A DNA stretch of 64,000 bases from Streptomyces oryzae (GTDB lineage Bacteria > Actinomycetota > Actinomycetes > Streptomycetales > Streptomycetaceae): assembly GCF_017676365.1 (NCBI RefSeq), contig NZ_JADKMA010000005.1, positions 29,628 through 93,627 of the forward strand, given 5' to 3'. Numbering within the stretch: the stretch's first letter is position 1; every line of letters begins with the position of its first letter. The position numbers and the translations under genes are program-made. The notes beneath the pieces are model-generated. The model had not been told where the DNA came from. It did no database searches and worked only from the letters and a program-made list of their open reading frames with translations. This document shows, piece by piece, positions 1 to 7,883 of the stretch.

Positions 1-1
1 C

Positions 2-475
2 ATCCTCAACAGGGAGAAGGCCGAGCCGCTGTTCAAGATGGTCCAGCAGGACAAGTCCATGACCGGCAAGGCCAAGAAGCAGGCGGCGGCCAAGCCGAAG
101 GCGAAGAAGGCCCCCGCTTCCGAGGTGAACGTCTCCATCCTCAACGGCGGCGGCCCGCCCCGCGCGGCGGCACAGACCGCGGACTACCTGCTGAACAAGG
201 GCGCGGGCGCCGCGGCGTCCGACGGCAACGCGCCGCAGGAGCTGGAGAAGACCCGGCTGGAGTTCGCCCCCGGGCAGGAGGAGCAGGCGGCCAGGCTGGC
301 GGACATGCTGAAGCTTCCGGCCTCGGCGCTGAAGAAGTCCGACAGCCTCACGAAGATGACCCTGACCCTCGGCAGGGACTTCACCTCGCCGGGCAAGCCG
401 CTCGGCGCACCCGACAAGGCGCCTTCAGGAGTCGAGAAGGTCAACGCCAACGACAAGAACGTGTGTGCAAAGTGA
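2..475 (+). CDS. LCP-family protein, C-terminal part (5' end outside window)
   Basis: The open frame runs in from the left edge and stops with TGA at 473-475. What remains is the C-terminal LytR_C domain of a LytR-CpsA-Psr protein: a lysine/alanine-rich linker, then a beta strand with VSILNGGG (compare VSVMNGTG in the next gene), a helix with ADYLLNKGAG, and a closing MTLTLGRDF strand. The catalytic LCP domain would lie upstream, outside the window. LCP proteins transfer glycopolymers from lipid carriers to peptidoglycan on the outer face of the membrane. Another LCP gene follows 70 bp downstream on the same strand, so this is the end of a run of paralogues. Confidence 0.85.
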   Translation: MLNREKAEPLFKMVQQDKSMTGKAKKQAAAKPKAKKAPASEVNVSILNGGGPPRAAAQTADYLLNKGAGAAASDGNAPQELEKTRLEFAPGQEEQAARLADMLKLPASALKKSDSLTKMTLTLGRDFTSPGKPLGAPDKAPSGVEKVNANDKNVCAK

Positions 476-545
476 CTCCGACCCCTCCGGCACGTCCCGC
501 CAGGCGGCCGGGGGCAGCACAACCTGAACATCCCGGGGAGGTCCC

Positions 546-2312
546 GTGCGGCAGAACGACATCGACGGTGGCAGGGAGGCGCAGCTCAGCGCCTCCGCCG
601 CCGCCGACCGCGGCTGGGACGAGAGCCTGTACGAGGGAGACCCGGCACACCCGGCGGGGCAGGGCCAGAACCCCGAGAACGCCGCAGCATCCGCTTCCGC
701 TTCCCGGCACGGAGCCGGTGCCGGGCGCGGTCACCGTCGCGGACAGCGCGGCAGGGGCGGCGGGGCCGGCGGAAGGTCCGGCAAGGGCGGCGAGAGCGCT
801 GCCGCGGTGAGCCGGGCCAAGCGGCCGAGCCGGGGCCGGCGCATTCTGCGCTGGTCGGCGGCCGTGCTCTCGGTGCTGATACTCGGCACCGCGGCAGCGG
901 GCTATCTCTACTACCAGCACCTCAACGGCAACCTCAGCAAGGACGAGCTGAACCTCGGGGACAACAAGCTCCACCGGTCCGACCCCAACGCCGCGGGACA
1001 GACCCCGCTGAACATCCTGCTGCTGGGCTCCGACTCCCGTGCCTCCAAGGAGAACGTACGGCTCGGCGGCTCCCGCGCCGACCGCGACCGCCCGCCGCTG
1101 GCGGACGTACAGATGCTGCTGCACGTCTCCGCCGACCGCAGCAACATGTCGGTGATCTCCGTTCCGCGTGACACCAGGACCACGATTCCCAAGTGCACCG
1201 ACCCGGACGACGGGAAGGTGTATCCGGAGACGACCGACAGGATCAACGCCAGCCTCCAGCACGGCGGCCCGGGATGCACCGTGGCCACCTGGGAGGAGAT
1301 GACGGGCATCCCGATCGACCACTTCATGATGATCGACTTCTCGGGCGTGGTCTCCATGGCCGACGCGGTCGGCGGTGTGCCGGTCTGCGTCGACAAGAAC
1401 GTCCACGACCCGAAGTCGCAGCTGAAGCTGAAGAAGGGCCGCTCCGTCGTCAAGGGCGAGCAGGCTCTGCACTGGCTGCGCACCCGGCACGGCTTCGGCG
1501 ACGGTACGGACATCGGCCGCGCCAAGGCGCAGCACATGTACATGAACTCGATGGTGCGCCAGCTGAAGGCGGGCACCAAGCTGACCGACCCGGGCAAGCT
1601 GCGCGGCCTGGCGGAGGCCGCCACCAAGGCGCTCACCGTCGACAAGGGCATCGGCTCGGTCAAGAAGCTCTACGACCTGGGCAACGACCTCAAGCGCGTC
1701 CCCACAAAACGCATCACCATGGCCACCATGCCGTGGGAGTACGGGGGCGGCGGCAGCTATGTACTGCCCAAGAAGGGCGACTCGGACCAGATCTTCTCGC
1801 TGATCCGCAACGATGTGGCGCTGGACGGCAAGGACAAGAAGAAGGCCGAGGCCGGCAAGTCCGCGCAGCCCACCGAGCCGTCGCAGCCCAAGGACCAAAT
1901 CCAGGTCAGCGTGATGAACGGCACCGGCACCGCGCTCCAGCAGCCGGTCACCGGGCGGGCGAGCGTCGTCGCCGGCGCCCTCGCGCGCAAGGGCTTCAGC
2001 CAGGCCACCGCGGACCAGACCCCGCAGTCCCGCGCCGACACCACCATCAGCTATCCGCGCCAGGAGCTGCGCGGCGACGCGCTGGCCGTCGCCAAGGCGC
2101 TGGGCGTCCCGGAACGGCTGGTCAAGCACTCGACAGGGGTACAGCGCGTCACCCTCATCGTCGGCGCCGACTGGCGGGACGGCACGGTCTATCCCAAGAG
2201 CGAGGGCGGGACGGACAAGAAGGACCAGGACAAGGCGCCGGACAGCGCGGACGCGCTGCGCGGGGACAACAAGAAGGCGTGTATGGAGGTCAATCCGAAC
2301 TACACGTGGTGA
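546..2312 (+). CDS. LCP-family glycopolymer transferase with LytR_C domain
   Basis: 588 aa. GTG start chosen because GGGGAGG (535-541) lies just upstream. Layout: an unusually long (about 97 aa) basic, Gly/Ala/Ser-rich cytoplasmic tail; one membrane helix at about 100-123; an LCP catalytic domain starting at NILLLGSDSR (156-165), with ADVQMLLH and SVPRDT (about 205-210), whose Arg and Asp bind the polyprenyl-phosphate substrate in this family; a Lys-rich linker; and a C-terminal LytR_C domain (about 455-545, VSVMNGTG...LIVGADW). Its likely role is to attach teichoic-acid-like or other anionic glycopolymers to peptidoglycan; the actual polymer cannot be read from sequence. It lies 70 bp after a partial LCP gene and ends before a strong bidirectional terminator. 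Confidence 0.93.
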   Translation: MRQNDIDGGREAQLSASAAADRGWDESLYEGDPAHPAGQGQNPENAAASASASRHGAGAGRGHRRGQRGRGGGAGGRSGKGGESAAAVSRAKRPSRGRRILRWSAAVLSVLILGTAAAGYLYYQHLNGNLSKDELNLGDNKLHRSDPNAAGQTPLNILLLGSDSRASKENVRLGGSRADRDRPPLADVQMLLHVSADRSNMSVISVPRDTRTTIPKCTDPDDGKVYPETTDRINASLQHGGPGCTVATWEEMTGIPIDHFMMIDFSGVVSMADAVGGVPVCVDKNVHDPKSQLKLKKGRSVVKGEQALHWLRTRHGFGDGTDIGRAKAQHMYMNSMVRQLKAGTKLTDPGKLRGLAEAATKALTVDKGIGSVKKLYDLGNDLKRVPTKRITMATMPWEYGGGGSYVLPKKGDSDQIFSLIRNDVALDGKDKKKAEAGKSAQPTEPSQPKDQIQVSVMNGTGTALQQPVTGRASVVAGALARKGFSQATADQTPQSRADTTISYPRQELRGDALAVAKALGVPERLVKHSTGVQRVTLIVGADWRDGTVYPKSEGGTDKKDQDKAPDSADALRGDNKKACMEVNPNYTW

Positions 2313-2363
2313 CGCGCCGCCTGAAATCGAGGCCCTGAGGACAGAGATTGGGGCCCTGAGGCC

Positions 2364-2406
2364 AGATGTAAGGGGCGCCCTCCCCAGGAGGGCGCCCCTT
2401 ACATCT
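2364..2406. terminator. Bidirectional terminator, perfect 20-bp stem
   Basis: Perfect inverted repeat: the arms at 2364-2383 and 2387-2406 are fully complementary over 20 bp, with a CCA loop. It sits between the convergent LCP gene (ends 2312) and glycosyltransferase gene (ends 2431), so it can stop transcription from both sides. It has no long T tract, which is usual for Streptomyces. Confidence 0.9.
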
Positions 2407-2430
2407 GTGCCGAGTACCTTCGGCTGTCCG

Positions 2431-3483
2431 CTACTGCGTCGCCGGCACCGGCCGGCGACGGCTCGCGATGACCTTGCGGGCCAGCTTCTTCGGGCTCGTC
2501 AGAAAGCCCCAGCCCCACGACATGTGCATGGTGGCGAGCGCGACGGGGATCTGCAGCCTGGCCTTCAGCGGCAGCCCCCGGCCGGCCGGCAGCGAACCGG
2601 CGACGATGGCCGCCAGATAGCCCCCGGGCACCAGCAGCCCCCACGGGGTGAGCGCGACGCCCACCACCAGGCCGGCCGCGATGGCGCACACGGCGACCGG
2701 CGGCGCCAGGTAGCGCAGATTGATGGACCCCGCGTGATAGCGGGCCACCACGTGCCGCCAGCGGCCGTAGTTGCGGTACTGCTTGGCCAGGGCGCGCACG
2801 GTGGGCCGCGGCCGGTAGGAGACCCGCAGCTCGGGCGAGAACCAGACCAGGCCGCCCGCCTCGCGGATACGGAAGTTCAGCTCCCAGTCCTGGGCGCGGA
2901 TGAACTCCTCGTTGTAACCGCCCTGCTGCTCCAGCACCTCGCGGCGGAAGACGCCCAGATAGACCGTCTCGGCCTCGCCCGCGGTGCCGCCGGTGTGGAA
3001 GGCGGCGTTGCCCACGCCGATCTTGGAGGTCATCGCCGCCGCGACCGCGTGCTCCCAGGCGTTCTCGCCCTCGGCGTGCATGATGCCGCCGACGTTGGCC
3101 GCGCCGGTCTCCTCCAGGAGCCGTACGGCGGTGGCGATGTAGTTCGCGGAGAGCATGCCGTGCCCGTCGACGCGCACCACCACCGGGTGCCGGGACGCCT
3201 TGATCGCGGCGTTCAGCCCGGCCGGGGTGCGGCCCGTGGGGTTGGGCACCGTGTGCACGCGGGGGTCCTCGGCGGCCAGCTCGGCGGCGATCTCGTCCGT
3301 ACGGTCCGTGGAGGGTCCCAGCGCGATGACCACTTCCAGCTCGCCGTCGTAGCGCTGCTCCAGGATGTGCCGCACAGAGCTGCGCAGGTGCCGTTCCTCG
3401 TTGAGGACCGGCATGATCACGGAGACGGGAGGCTGGGCTGCGTCCGGTGAAGGACGTCGGTTCTCGCGAGTCACGGCGCTCAC
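2431..3483 (-). CDS. Family 2 glycosyltransferase, membrane-associated (ExoA-like)
   Basis: 350 aa, GTG start. The GT-A fold begins at VSVIMPVLNEERHL (about 20-33). VVVRVDGHGM supplies the metal/nucleotide-binding Asp, and RAQDWELNFRI and QYRNYGRWR resemble the acceptor-site ED and QxxRW regions of processive or succinoglycan-type enzymes. Two or three hydrophobic segments near the C-terminus (about 258-305) and a basic tail indicate a membrane-bound enzyme acting at the cytoplasmic face. Surrounded by LCP genes, it probably contributes to the cell-wall glycopolymer that LCP proteins attach; this is inference from neighbourhood. It runs divergently from the next LCP gene across a 180-bp promoter region. 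Confidence 0.9.
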   Translation of the reverse strand: MSAVTRENRRPSPDAAQPPVSVIMPVLNEERHLRSSVRHILEQRYDGELEVVIALGPSTDRTDEIAAELAAEDPRVHTVPNPTGRTPAGLNAAIKASRHPVVVRVDGHGMLSANYIATAVRLLEETGAANVGGIMHAEGENAWEHAVAAAMTSKIGVGNAAFHTGGTAGEAETVYLGVFRREVLEQQGGYNEEFIRAQDWELNFRIREAGGLVWFSPELRVSYRPRPTVRALAKQYRNYGRWRHVVARYHAGSINLRYLAPPVAVCAIAAGLVVGVALTPWGLLVPGGYLAAIVAGSLPAGRGLPLKARLQIPVALATMHMSWGWGFLTSPKKLARKVIASRRRPVPATQ

Positions 3484-3663
3484 GTTACCGCGATCGGGCG
3501 AACGGTCCGTAAGCGCGCGCCCCTCTGCAAGCCGGTCCCGGGACGCGACGGCGTGTACGCACGATCCGGAGATCGTACCGGCATACAGTGTGGGAACTCT
3601 AAGTCACTTTATTGTCACTCCAGGTACTCTTCCTGTTCGTCTCTCTGTGGAAGGTGGCCACTG

Positions 3664-5088
3664 TTGCCTCGTCGCGCCTCCTCCCCTCACCAGGGCCCGC
3701 GCTGGGGCCTGCGGATCGCCACCGGCACCTCCGTCCTGCTGCTGGCCGCCGGCGGCATCGGGCACGCGATGGTGACGGGGCTGAGCGCGGACGTGCGCAG
3801 GGTCGACCCGTTCCACGGAATCGACAACGACAGCCGCCCCAAGGACGACAACGGCGTCAACTTCCTCGTCGTCGGCACCGACCGGAGAGACGGGCTCTCA
3901 CCGGCCCAGAAGGAGACGTACAAGCTCGGCGGCGCCGCCTGTGACTGCACGGACACCATGCTGCTGGTGCACCTCTCCGGCGACCGGGACCGCGCCAGCG
4001 TCGTCAGCCTTCCGCGCGACACCTATACCCGGCTGCCGGCGCACAAGGACCGGGCGACCGGCAAACAGGTGGCCGAGCGGCCCGCCAAGCTCAACGCCGC
4101 CTACACCGCCGGGGGCGCCCCGCTGACCGTACGGGCCGTGGAGAAGCTGACCGACGTACACGTCGACCACTATCTGGAGGTCGACTTCACCAGCTTCATG
4201 AGCACCGTCGATGTGCTGGGCGGCGTGCCCGTCTGTACGACAAAACCGCTCAAGGACCGCTTCTCGGGTCTCGATCTGCCCAAGGGCACCACAAAACTGA
4301 ACGGCGGGCAGGCGCTGCAGTACGTACGGGCGCGGCATCTGGACGGCGGTTCGGATCTGAACCGGATGAAGCGCCAGCAGCACTTCCTGGCCTCGGTCAT
4401 CTCACGGGCCACCGACACCGGGGTGCTGATGAACCCGGTGCGCTTCAACAAGGTCGCCTCCACCCTGCTGGAGTCCGTACGCGCCGACCAGGGCTTCGGC
4501 ACCGAGCAGATGATGGCCCTGGGGCAGGCGATGCGCGGCTTCAGCCCGGCGTCCTCCGAGTTCGCCTCCGTGCCCCTGGCTGATACCGACCACCGGGTGC
4601 CAGGGCTGGGTTCGACCGTCAAGTGGGACCGGGCCAAGGCGACCAGGCTGTTCGACGCGCTGCGCGAGGACCGGCCGCTGTCCGCGCCGCCGGCCGGGCC
4701 GCGGAGCGACGGGCCGCCCCATGTCCCGGTCGCCCCGCGCAACATCGCCGTGGAGGTCGCCAATGCCACCGGACGGCAGGGGCTCGGGGCCCGGATCGAC
4801 CGGGAACTGCGCGGCGCGGGCTTCGCCACCACCGGCGCGGCCACCAACGCCCCGCACACCGACCGCGCCCGTACGACCATCACCTACGACCCGCGCTGGA
4901 ACCGGTCAGCGCGCTCGCTGGCCGCCGCACTGCCCGGAGCCGAACTGGTGAAGGCCGAGAACCGGGGCGCCCGGATGCGGGTCACGCTCGGCACCCCGGA
5001 CCAGCAGGTGCGCCGGGTACGCGGCCCCGCCGCCGACACCAAGCCGGGAGAGGCCCCCATGCGAGGGGACGAGGTCGACTGCGATTGA
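3664..5088 (+). CDS. LCP-family glycopolymer transferase with LytR_C domain
   Basis: About 474 aa from a TTG at 3664, preferred because GGAAGG (3649-3654) sits 9 bp upstream and the protein then begins with a short basic stretch and a membrane helix (about 17-36). The frame is open further upstream to a GTG at 3553, but that region looks non-coding. The LCP domain starts at NFLVVGTDRRDG (66-77), with CDCTDTMLLVHL and SLPRDT (about 115-120). LytR_C is at about 360-460 (AVEVANATGR...MRVTLGTP). The upstream region carries GTCACT twice with an 11-bp period (3603-3608, 3614-3619), a possible regulator site. The stop codon touches the TnpB-like relic that follows. Confidence 0.88.
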   Translation: MPRRASSPHQGPRWGLRIATGTSVLLLAAGGIGHAMVTGLSADVRRVDPFHGIDNDSRPKDDNGVNFLVVGTDRRDGLSPAQKETYKLGGAACDCTDTMLLVHLSGDRDRASVVSLPRDTYTRLPAHKDRATGKQVAERPAKLNAAYTAGGAPLTVRAVEKLTDVHVDHYLEVDFTSFMSTVDVLGGVPVCTTKPLKDRFSGLDLPKGTTKLNGGQALQYVRARHLDGGSDLNRMKRQQHFLASVISRATDTGVLMNPVRFNKVASTLLESVRADQGFGTEQMMALGQAMRGFSPASSEFASVPLADTDHRVPGLGSTVKWDRAKATRLFDALREDRPLSAPPAGPRSDGPPHVPVAPRNIAVEVANATGRQGLGARIDRELRGAGFATTGAATNAPHTDRARTTITYDPRWNRSARSLAAALPGAELVKAENRGARMRVTLGTPDQQVRRVRGPAADTKPGEAPMRGDEVDCD

Positions 5089-5215
5089 CGTCCTCTCCAG
5101 CCCGAGGGCGGGATTCCGGTCCGTACCGCTTCGCGGTACCACCGTGGGTTCCTGCTTCACGGGTCCGTGCCGGTCGGTGAGGACCGGTCTTACCAGACCT
5201 CCACAGGCCTGACTT
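5086..5215 (-). mobile_element. Relic of an IS200/IS605 tnpB 3' end with omega-RNA-like tail
   Basis: On the minus strand, 5139-5160 read GTGAAGCAGGAACCCACGG (encoding V-K-Q-E-P), followed at about 5116-5086 by GGAATCCCGCCCTCGGGC and GAGAGGACGTCA. Actinobacterial TnpB proteins commonly end in a KQEP tail, and their 3' end doubles as the omega RNA and right end, with a GGAATCCC-hairpin-GGAGGATGTCA layout. No TnpB catalytic domain or tnpA is present, so only the last part of such an element remains, fused to the 3' end of the LCP gene. The middle hairpin (TACCGCGAAGCGGTA) is intact. The match is to a remembered consensus, not an alignment. Confidence 0.6.
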
Positions 5216-5234
5216 CCCGCCCGTCCGGCGGTAG

Positions 5235-5257
5235 GTCCGACAACTACGTTGCCGGAC
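5235..5257 (-). terminator. Hairpin 3' of the SRP RNA candidate
   Basis: On the minus strand GTCCGGCAAC-GTA-GTTGTCGGAC forms a 10-bp stem with one G-U pair and a 3-nt loop. It lies just downstream of the SRP RNA core and probably defines its 3' end. Confidence 0.6.
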
Positions 5258-5345
5258 AAAGCGATAATGGCATGGTTCTGCTGCCTTCCGGGCCGCCAGG
5301 GCGAGGATGCCCTACACCTCCACCCTGAGGGGTGGAGCACTGGGC
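5255..5345 (-). ncRNA. ffs: Signal recognition particle RNA (small bacterial type), candidate
   Basis: The minus strand contains GGCCCGGAAGGCAGCAGAACC, very close to the conserved SRP helix-8 core (GGUCCGGAAGGAAGCAGCC in E. coli), with a GGAA tetraloop at 5289-5286 and the asymmetric AGCAG internal loop that binds the Ffh M domain. Outer pairing GGCA/TGCC and TGG/CCA closes the helix. A second hairpin, CTCCACCC-CTCA-GGGTGGAG, lies 5' of it. A terminator-like hairpin follows. SRP RNA pairs with Ffh to target nascent membrane and secreted proteins. Ends are estimated from the hairpins. The gene sits in an intergenic gap, as expected. Confidence 0.68.
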
Positions 5346-5394
5346 AAATGTTCGGCAGACGCTGCCGCCGCGCTGCCTGCGCGGGCGGGCCGCG

Positions 5395-5931
5395 TCACCC
5401 CGCGGAGCGGCTGGCGCGGAGCTCCTTGATGGCGCGGCGGCGGGCCAGCCGGTGGGTCCGCCGGATCTGGGCCTCCTGATAGCGGCGCCGGTCCTCGTCG
5501 GTCTCGGGTATCACCGGGGGGACGGAGCGGGGCTTGCCGTTCTCGTCGATCGCCGCGAAGACCAGATAGGCGGAGCCGACCTGGGTCGCGGGCGTCGACT
5601 CGTTCCAGCGCTCGGCCAGCACCCGCACCCCGACCTCCATCGAGGTCCGCCCGGTCCAGTTCACCTGGGCCTTCACATGAACAAGATCGCCCACCCGGAC
5701 CGGCTCCAGGAAGACCATCTCGTCCATGGAGGCGGTGACGGCCGGCCCCTCGGAGTGGCGCCCGGCCACGGCGCCGGCGGCGTCGTCGGCCAGCTTCATG
5801 ATCACGCCGCCGTGCACGGTCCCGAGCAGGTTGGTGTCGCTCGCCGTCATGATGTGGGACAGGGTCGTGCGGGAGGCGGCCGTCGGCTTGCCCGGGAGCT
5901 CGCCGTGTGCCGTGTGCGCCTGGTGGGTCAT
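5395..5931 (-). CDS. Acyl-CoA thioesterase, hotdog fold
   Basis: 178 aa from ATG at 5931 (MTHQAHT). The frame is open far upstream, but the homologous part starts here. Single hotdog domain of the YciA/acyl-CoA hydrolase type: SDTNLLGTVHGGVIMKLADDAAG (about 31-53), where the Asn and the HGG helix form the acyl-CoA hydrolase site, followed by FLEPVRVGDLVHVKAQVNWTGRTSMEVGV. The C-terminus is an Arg-rich tail (RRTHRLARRRAIKEL) that may bind CoA phosphate or nucleic acid. It hydrolyses acyl-CoA thioesters in the cytoplasm; chain length is unknown. Divergent from the LCP gene at 6061. Confidence 0.9.
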   Translation of the reverse strand: MTHQAHTAHGELPGKPTAASRTTLSHIMTASDTNLLGTVHGGVIMKLADDAAGAVAGRHSEGPAVTASMDEMVFLEPVRVGDLVHVKAQVNWTGRTSMEVGVRVLAERWNESTPATQVGSAYLVFAAIDENGKPRSVPPVIPETDEDRRRYQEAQIRRTHRLARRRAIKELRASRSAG

Positions 5932-6060
5932 GGCCACCACCTTATGCGCGCGGCAGAAGTCGCTCAGACCGAAGCATTTTGCATCAGAACTGCTACAGCC
6001 TGCCCCCGAAGCGGTACCCACCCTGTGTTCCGCCGTCCGGGTGCAGGCACACTGCCATGC

Positions 6061-7344
6061 ATGAATGAGTGGCCCGATGGTTGGACCGACAGCTCGCGGG
6101 GACGGGAAGGTCGTGGCCGCGACGCGTCCCGTCCCGACCCCACACGTGTCATGCCCCACACATCGGCCCCCGGTGTCCCCCCGCAGACCCGTGGCCCTGG
6201 TCAGGGCTCCGGCTACGGTCAGGGAGGGCCCGGCTACCCCCCGGGGTCCGGTCAGCCGCAGGACGGCTACGACGGCTACGACTCCGGGTACAGCGACGGC
6301 CAGGTCTACGGCGGCGGCCGGGGCGGCGGTCGCGGTGACTACGGAGACCGTCCCCGGCCCGACTGGCGCCGCCGCACCAAGTGGACGATCCTCACCCTCG
6401 TCGTCGTCCTGCTCGCCTGGTCGATCGGCACCTACTTCTGGGCCGACTCCAAACTGCGCCGGGAGGTGGATCTCAGCATCGTCGAGGACCGCCCCGAGGC
6501 CGGCGACGGCACCAACTACCTCATCGTCGGCTCGGACAGCCGCGAGGGCATGAGCGACGAGGACAAGCAGAAGCTGCACACCGGCGGGCCCACCGACAAG
6601 GGCCGCACCGACTCGATCATGATCCTGCACGTCGGGGACAACGGGAACACCATGATCTCGCTGCCGCGCGACTCGGACGTCGAGATCCCTTCCTTCACCG
6701 GCTCCGAGTCCGGCAAGCACTACCCGGCGCAGGGCAAGCACACGAAGATCAACGCGACCTACGCGATGGACGGCCCCGAGCTGCTCGTCCGTACGGTCGA
6801 GCACAACACCGGGCTGAAGATCGACCACTACGCGGAGATCGGCTTCGGCGGCTTCGCGAAGATCGTGGACGCGGTCGGCGGCGTGGAGATGGACATTCCG
6901 CGCGACATCAAGGACGAGAAGTCCGGCGCCGACTTCAAGAAGGGCAAGCAGACGCTCAACGGCCAGCAGGCCCTCGCGTTCGTCCGCACCCGGTACGCGC
7001 TGCCCGGCAGCGACCTGGACCGCACCAAGAACCAGCAGAAGTTCCTCTCCGCGCTGGCGAACCAGACCGCGACGCCGGGCACCGTGCTCAACCCCTTCAA
7101 GCTCTACCCGACGATGGGCGCAGGGCTGGACACCCTCAAGGTGGACAAGGACATGAGCCTGTGGAACGTCGCCTCGATGTTCTGGGCCATGAAGGGCGTC
7201 TCGGGCGGCGAGGGCAAGTCGATGAACATGCCGATCTCCGGTCCGGCGCCGGGCGGCAACCTCCAGTGGGACAAGGCGAAGGTCAAGCAGCTCGTCAGTC
7301 AGCTCAACAACGACGAGAAGGTGACGGTGACGTCCGACCGCTGA
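6061..7344 (+). CDS. LCP-family glycopolymer transferase without LytR_C domain
   Basis: 427 aa from ATG at 6061 (MNEWPDGWTD); I recall this N-terminal motif as typical of Streptomyces LCP proteins. There is no clear Shine-Dalgarno just upstream, so the mRNA could be leaderless. A Gly/Tyr/Gln-rich cytoplasmic region (40-100, with repeated GYDG/GYSDG units) precedes a membrane helix at about 108-127. The LCP domain starts at NYLIVGSDSREG (about 152-163) and includes DSIMILHVG and SLPRDS. Unlike the other LCP proteins here it ends right after the LCP fold. Role as for the family: lipid-linked glycopolymer transfer to peptidoglycan. A terminator follows. Confidence 0.92.
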   Translation: MNEWPDGWTDSSRGREGRGRDASRPDPTRVMPHTSAPGVPPQTRGPGQGSGYGQGGPGYPPGSGQPQDGYDGYDSGYSDGQVYGGGRGGGRGDYGDRPRPDWRRRTKWTILTLVVVLLAWSIGTYFWADSKLRREVDLSIVEDRPEAGDGTNYLIVGSDSREGMSDEDKQKLHTGGPTDKGRTDSIMILHVGDNGNTMISLPRDSDVEIPSFTGSESGKHYPAQGKHTKINATYAMDGPELLVRTVEHNTGLKIDHYAEIGFGGFAKIVDAVGGVEMDIPRDIKDEKSGADFKKGKQTLNGQQALAFVRTRYALPGSDLDRTKNQQKFLSALANQTATPGTVLNPFKLYPTMGAGLDTLKVDKDMSLWNVASMFWAMKGVSGGEGKSMNMPISGPAPGGNLQWDKAKVKQLVSQLNNDEKVTVTSDR

Positions 7345-7362
7345 GACGCGACCGCATACCGC

Positions 7363-7394
7363 GCGGCCAGGCCCTGCACACAGGGCCTGGCCGC
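7363..7394. terminator. Bidirectional terminator
   Basis: Perfect 14-bp arms (GCGGCCAGGCCCTG and complement) around a CACA loop, between the convergent LCP gene (ends 7344) and VOC gene (ends 7424). Confidence 0.9.
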
Positions 7395-7423
7395 GGTGTT
7401 TTCCGCCGCTGCTTCGCCAGAGC

Positions 7424-7819
7424 TCAGCGGTCGGTCAGACACAGGCAGAACGGGTGCCCCGCCGGGTCGAGGTAGACGCGCCAGCCGCGCGGGCCGTCCC
7501 CGTCGTCCTTGACGTCGTCCTGGATGAGCCGAGCGCCCAGCGCCAGCACCCGCTGCTCGGCTTCGTCGATCTTCGACCGCGGCACATCCAGGTCGAGGTG
7601 GAACTGCTGCGAGTGCTCGCCGCTGGGCCACTGCGGCGGGACGAAGCCCGGCGCCTGCTGGAACGCCAGCCGCCTGGTGCCGCTCTCGTCCAGCACCTCG
7701 GTCCACTCGCTGTCGCTTTCCGGGGCGACCTTCCAGCCCAGCATCTGCGCGTAGAACTCCGCCAGCCGCCCGGTGTCGGGGCAGTCCAGCACGACAACGC
7801 CCATTTTGGGGATGGCCAT
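7424..7819 (-). CDS. VOC (glyoxalase/bleomycin-resistance fold) protein
   Basis: 131 aa from ATG at 7819 (MAIPKMGVVVLDCPD). Two beta-alpha-beta-beta-beta modules: the first with LAEFYAQMLGWKV, the second with HLDLDVPRSKIDEAEQRVLALGARLIQ and a closing VYLDPAGHPFCLC strand. This is the common glyoxalase-like subfamily (VOC, PF18029-type). The exact substrate cannot be predicted. The divergent neighbour, 64 bp away, is a CGNR zinc-finger regulator, so the two may share a promoter region. Confidence 0.85.
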   Translation of the reverse strand: MAIPKMGVVVLDCPDTGRLAEFYAQMLGWKVAPESDSEWTEVLDESGTRRLAFQQAPGFVPPQWPSGEHSQQFHLDLDVPRSKIDEAEQRVLALGARLIQDDVKDDGDGPRGWRVYLDPAGHPFCLCLTDR

Positions 7820-7883
7820 CGTGGATCCTCTCTCGGTCGTCTCGGTTACCCCATGATGGGGGTTAGCCGGTAACGTCACAAGA

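Noticed and set aside
5332..6060. N-terminal extension of the LCP protein starting at 6061
   Set aside because: The open frame continues upstream but is antisense to the thioesterase gene; the recognisable LCP N-terminus begins at 6061.
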